A DNA stretch of 16,026 bases from DASVRA01 sp036388855 (GTDB taxonomy: Bacteria; Pseudomonadota; Alphaproteobacteria; Caulobacterales; Caulobacteraceae): the NCBI GenBank assembly GCA_036388855.1, contig DASVRA010000014.1, positions 1 to 16,026 on the forward strand. Reading direction: 5' to 3'. The translations under genes and the position numbers were made by a program. Positions 12,834 through 16,026 of this stretch are shown here, one piece after another (position 1 is the first letter of the stretch; each line of letters opens with the position of its first letter). The notes beneath the pieces were generated by a model. It ran no database searches and had not been told where the DNA came from. It saw only the letters and a list, made by a program, of their open reading frames with translations.

Positions 12834-13417
12834 GTTTCTTGGAAGCTAAGGTGCCGCTCCAGCGCTTCAGTCAGCGCCGCCAGCCGCGGCCGCCCCTTCG
12901 CCCAGTCTAAGTCGGGCAGGCGGAAGCCGGCGTAGGTGCAGGCGACCGCCAGCGAGATTGAGCCGAGGTTTACCTCGCCCGGCTCCGGGGCGGCGGCCTC
13001 AGCCTGGTCGAGCGCGAGGGCGAGGCCGCTGCGCCAGTGGCCGATCCACTCGGCGCTGCGCAGGTTCTCGGGCCGGCGGCTTTCCAGCACCTGCTTGACC
13101 GTCATCTCCATGGCGCCGTCGCCCAGGGTTTCGAGGCGGCGGACGCGCCAGTGGTCTTGGTCTTCCGGCGGCAGCAGGCGCGGGCCCGAACCGATGCAAT
13201 CGAGGTAGGCGCAGATCACCGGGCTGTTGAACAGCACCTGCCCGTCGTCGGTCTCCAGCGCCGGCACCTGGCCCAACGGGTTGATGCGGGTGTAGGCGGC
13301 GTCCTTGTAGGGGAAATCGGCGGTGAGCTCCTCCGCCTGGCCTGCCAGGCCCTTCTCGCGCAGGACCACGCGCGCCTTGCGCGCGAACGGGGAGGCGGCG
13401 GAGATGTGCAGGCGCAT
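12821..13417 (-). CDS. Glutathione S-transferase family protein
   Basis: A 198-residue cytosolic GST-like protein. Seen: a thioredoxin-fold N-terminal domain (about residues 1-78) with MRLHISAASPFARKARVVL, the active-site-type SPFARK (Ser9 the likely catalytic or activating residue), the cis-Pro motif NPLGQVPAL (46-54) and the glutathione gamma-glutamyl-binding type motif LFNSPVICAYLD (62-73); then an all-helical C-terminal domain (about 88-198) with an ending typical of YfcF/YibF-like bacterial GSTs (RLAALTEALERHLSFQETYP). Substrate cannot be told from sequence; detoxification or stress roles are usual for the family. A GGAG lies about 7 bases before the ATG. It follows the lipoprotein gene by 50 bp on the same strand and may be read with it. 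Confidence 0.9.
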   Translation of the reverse strand: MRLHISAASPFARKARVVLREKGLAGQAEELTADFPYKDAAYTRINPLGQVPALETDDGQVLFNSPVICAYLDCIGSGPRLLPPEDQDHWRVRRLETLGDGAMEMTVKQVLESRRPENLRSAEWIGHWRSGLALALDQAEAAAPEPGEVNLGSISLAVACTYAGFRLPDLDWAKGRPRLAALTEALERHLSFQETYPN

Positions 13418-13467
13418 GGGAGGCTCCGGGGTTTCGCCGCGCAGCTAGAGCGCAGGCCCCGGTGCGA

Positions 13468-13959
13468 TCAAGAGGAGGGCGGCGTGGCGGCGAAGGTCAC
13501 CGTCCCTTCCCAATCGGAGCCGATGTCGTAGCCCTGGCGGCCATCGAAGTAGCCGCGCAGCGTCACCGCGGCCGCGGGGCCAACGCGGGCGCACTGGCCG
13601 GCGGCCAGGGTGCGGCGGCGGGCGGGGTCGGCGTTCCAGACAGCCTGGGTGGCCTGGAGCCCTTCGCCGCCCGGTTCGGCCGGACTCCAGGCGATCCAGA
13701 CGCGCTGCACGTCGGAGCGGTTGCAGACCGTGGCGGTCCCGGCCCCGCCGCGTTGCAGGCGCACCAGGCTGGCGCGGCCGATCAGCACGCACACGCGCGC
13801 AGTTTCGCCAGGCGCGACGCGGCGGTCGACGGTTTCACAGGGCTGGGGCGGCGGCTCGGCCACCGCCGCCGGGCGCGGTTTCAACTGGGGCGCGTCGCAG
13901 CCGCCGAGCATCAGGAGCGCGGCCGCGGCGGCGATGCAGATCGCAACGCCGGGGTTCAC
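13468..13959 (-). CDS. Small putative lipoprotein, unknown function
   Basis: Start chosen at the GTG at 13957-13959, 2 bp after the upstream stop, giving 163 residues. The frame is open much further upstream, but that part overlaps the TPR gene in another frame and is not protein-like. Seen: a short N-region (VNPG), a hydrophobic Ala/Leu core, and a lipobox LGGC with Cys at residue 21, then a proline-rich linker (KPRPAAVAEPPPQP) and a compact domain of about 110 residues with paired cysteines (PCETVD, RVCVLIG, ATVCNRSD, GQCARVG) and a C-terminal GYDIGSDWEGTVTF. Even spacing of four cysteines after the lipid Cys suggests disulfides in the periplasm. No family recognised. Tight spacing implies co-expression with the TolB/TPR protein. 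Confidence 0.72.
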   Translation of the reverse strand: MNPGVAICIAAAAALLMLGGCDAPQLKPRPAAVAEPPPQPCETVDRRVAPGETARVCVLIGRASLVRLQRGGAGTATVCNRSDVQRVWIAWSPAEPGGEGLQATQAVWNADPARRRTLAAGQCARVGPAAAVTLRGYFDGRQGYDIGSDWEGTVTFAATPPSS

Positions 13960-13961
13960 CG

Positions 13962-16026
13962 TCAGGCCGCTTGACGAGGGGTGCGGGCGGCGAGCACGCG
14001 CGCGCGCATCCTGGCGTTGTCGGCCACGATCTGGGCGATGATCGCGCGGAACTCGGCGTCGCCCCTGAGTGAGGCGAAGTTCGGATCGTCCTCCAGGCGC
14101 ACGAAGTCCTCGAAGTCGATGAAGAAGCGATAGCCCTGGGCTGCCGCGCCCCTGAGCTCCGCCAGCGCCTTGGCGCGTTCGCCCAGTTCCGAAAATGCCT
14201 GGGCGCGGCGCACGCGGGTGAGGCCCGGCTGGTACTCGCCGGCCTTGGGCGCGGTTTCGACCAGGATCTTGTTCAGGATCCTGGCGGCCTGGTCGCGCAG
14301 GCCCAGCCGGTTGAGCGCGTGGCTGGTCTTGAGCGCCAGGTCCAGTTCGGAGACCGGGGGATCGGGGCCGAGCAGGGCTGGAGAGACCTCGCGGACGCCC
14401 TGGATGAACAGCCGGTCGTCGCCGGTCATCAGCGCCCCGAGCAGCACGGCGTTGGCGTAGAAAGGATCGCTGTCCCTGGCCTTTTGCGCCTGGGCGTAGG
14501 CGAGCAGGCCCGGCCAGTCGCGATCCAGCAGGAACGTCACCACGCGGGCGGCGCCGACGGCGATGGGCGGCTGGCGGATCGAGCCGGTCACCCGGCGTGC
14601 GTCGTCGGGCAAGCCAAGGTTGGCGTAGAGGTGGGCCAGCCGGATGGCGGCGCTGGGATCCTCCATGGAGGCGGCGGCGCGGCGCAGCCACGGTTCGGCC
14701 TCGTCCAGCCGCCCGCGTTCGGCCAGCAGCGTGCCCAGGTCCTCCTGCGCCTCGACGAACTCGGGGTAGAGGTTGATCACGGCGCGGTAGGCCTGCACCG
14801 CCTCGTCGGTGCGGCCGAGCCTGGCCTGCGCCCCGGCCGAAGAGATCAGCGCCACGCGGTTCAGGGGATCGACCTCGAGCGCCTGTTTGAGGATCGGCGC
14901 CGCTTCACGGGCGCGGCCTTCACCGTTCAGGGCGCTGCCGTAGAAGGTGAGCACGTCGGCGTTGCCGGGCGCCAACTGATAGGCGCGGCGATAGGCGGCG
15001 AGCGCGACCTCGGTGTACCGCGCGTCGCTGGTGCGCAAGGCCAGGATGCGGTTCAGGTGCCCCTGGGCGAGGTGGGCCTGGACGTTGTTCGGGTCGAGCC
15101 GCAGGGCCGTGGCGACGGCGGTCTGGCTTTCGCGGCGGGCCCGGTCGAAATCGAGCGCCAGGTGGTTCTGGGCCAGCATCATGGTCGCCTGGGCCAAGCC
15201 GGCATGGGCGTCGGGATTGTCCGAGTCGAGCTTGATGGCGCGCTGGAACAGGCTCCGCGCCGCCTGGAGGTTCGCCTGCCCGAGGTCGCGCATGCGGCCG
15301 CGCGCGGTGACAATCAGGCGGTAGGCGTCGGCGTCGCCGGCTGATTGCGGCGAGCTCAAGAGCTTGGTCTTCAGCACGCCGGCGACATTGTCGGCGATCT
15401 CGGTCTGCACGGCGAAGGCGTCCTTCAGGTCGCGGTCGTAGGTTTCCGACCACATGTGGAAGCCGTCCGACACCTTGATCAGCTGCGCGGTCACGCGGAT
15501 CCGCTCGCCTTCACGCCGGATCGAGCCTTCCAGCACGTGCGCCACGCCCAGCTGGCGTCCGACCTGCCGCAGGTCGGTGTTCTTGTCCTTGTAGTAGAAG
15601 GCCGAGGTGCGCCCGGCCACCTTCAGGTCGGGCGTCTTGGCCAGGCTGTTGATCACCTCCTCGGTCAGCCCGTCGGCGAAATACTCCGCGTCCTTGGAGC
15701 CGGAGAAGTTGGCGAAGGGCAGCACCGCGATCGACTTCTCCGCCGCCGCGGCGGCAGGGGGCTTGTCGCCGCCCTTGCGCCAGGGAGGGCTCCACAGCCC
15801 CGTCGCCTGCACCGTGAAGACACCGACGATGGCCAGGGTGGCGGCCACCAGCACCCAGTCCATCGCGCGGAAGCGCGGCGGCGGACGCGCCGAAGGCTGG
15901 GTGCGCCTGACCCCCTCGGGGTGCGCCTCGAAGGCCCAGGCGATGATCAGAGCCACCGGCAGGCCCAGCATCAAAAGCACCGCCAGCAGCTTGGCCGACC
16001 ACCTGGGCAGCTCGAACACCCCAAAC
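13962..16026 (-). CDS. TolB-like N-terminal domain / TPR membrane protein, 5' end outside the window
   Basis: The gene is open to the right edge, and the last residues before a GTG at 16017-16019 still fit the family (FG-VFELPRWS), so it most likely begins beyond the window. Seen, numbering from that GTG: a membrane helix (about 8-30, LAVLLMLGLPVALIIAWAFE) with the family motif AWAFE.HPEGVRRT, a second helix (about 54-75), an Ala-rich linker, a TolB N-terminal/FlgO-like domain (about 96-215) with SIAVLPFANFSGSKDAEYFA, DGLTEEVINSLAK, VAGRTSAFYYKDK, VLEGSIRREGERIRVTAQLI and HMWSETYDRDL, and then tandem TPRs to about 640. Such proteins are often annotated as adenylate-cyclase-like or CadC-like when a catalytic or DNA-binding domain is attached upstream; whether one is present here cannot be seen. 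Confidence 0.88.
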   Translation of the reverse strand, partial: FGVFELPRWSAKLLAVLLMLGLPVALIIAWAFEAHPEGVRRTQPSARPPPRFRAMDWVLVAATLAIVGVFTVQATGLWSPPWRKGGDKPPAAAAAEKSIAVLPFANFSGSKDAEYFADGLTEEVINSLAKTPDLKVAGRTSAFYYKDKNTDLRQVGRQLGVAHVLEGSIRREGERIRVTAQLIKVSDGFHMWSETYDRDLKDAFAVQTEIADNVAGVLKTKLLSSPQSAGDADAYRLIVTARGRMRDLGQANLQAARSLFQRAIKLDSDNPDAHAGLAQATMMLAQNHLALDFDRARRESQTAVATALRLDPNNVQAHLAQGHLNRILALRTSDARYTEVALAAYRRAYQLAPGNADVLTFYGSALNGEGRAREAAPILKQALEVDPLNRVALISSAGAQARLGRTDEAVQAYRAVINLYPEFVEAQEDLGTLLAERGRLDEAEPWLRRAAASMEDPSAAIRLAHLYANLGLPDDARRVTGSIRQPPIAVGAARVVTFLLDRDWPGLLAYAQAQKARDSDPFYANAVLLGALMTGDDRLFIQGVREVSPALLGPDPPVSELDLALKTSHALNRLGLRDQAARILNKILVETAPKAGEYQPGLTRVRRAQAFSELGERAKALAELRGAAAQGYRFFIDFEDFVRLEDDPNFASLRGDAEFRAIIAQIVADNARMRARVLAARTPRQAA

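Noticed and set aside
14319..15344. 341-codon plus-strand frame opposite the TolB-like/TPR gene
   Set aside because: Antisense to a gene with clear domain motifs; no family signature of its own.

Overview
The window is a GC-rich alphaproteobacterial flagellar locus. Gene content, the order flgH-flgA-flgG-flgF / fliL-fliM-(PflI-like), a Caulobacter-type sigma-54 promoter and TTAA-type CtrA boxes all point to Caulobacteraceae (Caulobacter, Phenylobacterium, Brevundimonas or a close relative). The species cannot be fixed from the sequence alone.

Layout. (1) 79-1255, minus strand: flgB-flgC-fliE, rod proteins and the MS-ring/rod junction. (2) 1414-2587, plus strand: fliO-fliP of the export gate, divergent from flgB. 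(3) 2584-5759, minus strand: flgF-flgG-flgA-flgH (proximal and distal rod, P-ring chaperone, L-ring lipoprotein), convergent with fliP; the two end genes share a CTAG as stop codons. (4) 5964-12066, plus strand: fliL, fliM, a DUF6468/PflI-like bitopic membrane protein, a MotE-like MgtE_N protein and a 957-residue exported beta-domain plus TPR protein. These five genes are packed with 0-3 bp gaps or 4-bp overlaps and form one operon. (5) 12067-12833: a hairpin-rich spacer followed by a probably broken small gene. (6) 12821-16026, minus strand, not flagellar: a TolB-like/TPR membrane protein running off the right edge, a small lipoprotein and a glutathione S-transferase-like protein.

Regulation. 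The two divergent flagellar promoter regions (flgB|fliO and flgF|fliL) share one design. On the rod-gene side is a sigma-54 promoter starting TGGCCCG, placed so that the mRNA would begin only about 2-6 nt before the start codon. About 100 bp upstream of it is the sequence TTGCCGGGC, a full palindrome at flgF and a half-site at flgB, resembling FlbD (ftr) sites. A few bases beyond lie TTAA-type CtrA boxes facing the early genes fliO and fliL. This fits the Caulobacter cascade in which CtrA turns on early genes and FlbD/sigma-54 turns on rod and ring genes.

The most unusual structural feature is a 93-bp inverted pair of REP hairpins lying in frame (31 codons) inside the 5' end of flgA, between the likely signal-peptide n-region and hydrophobic core. 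The most promising uncharacterised protein is the 957-residue exported product at the end of the fliL operon.
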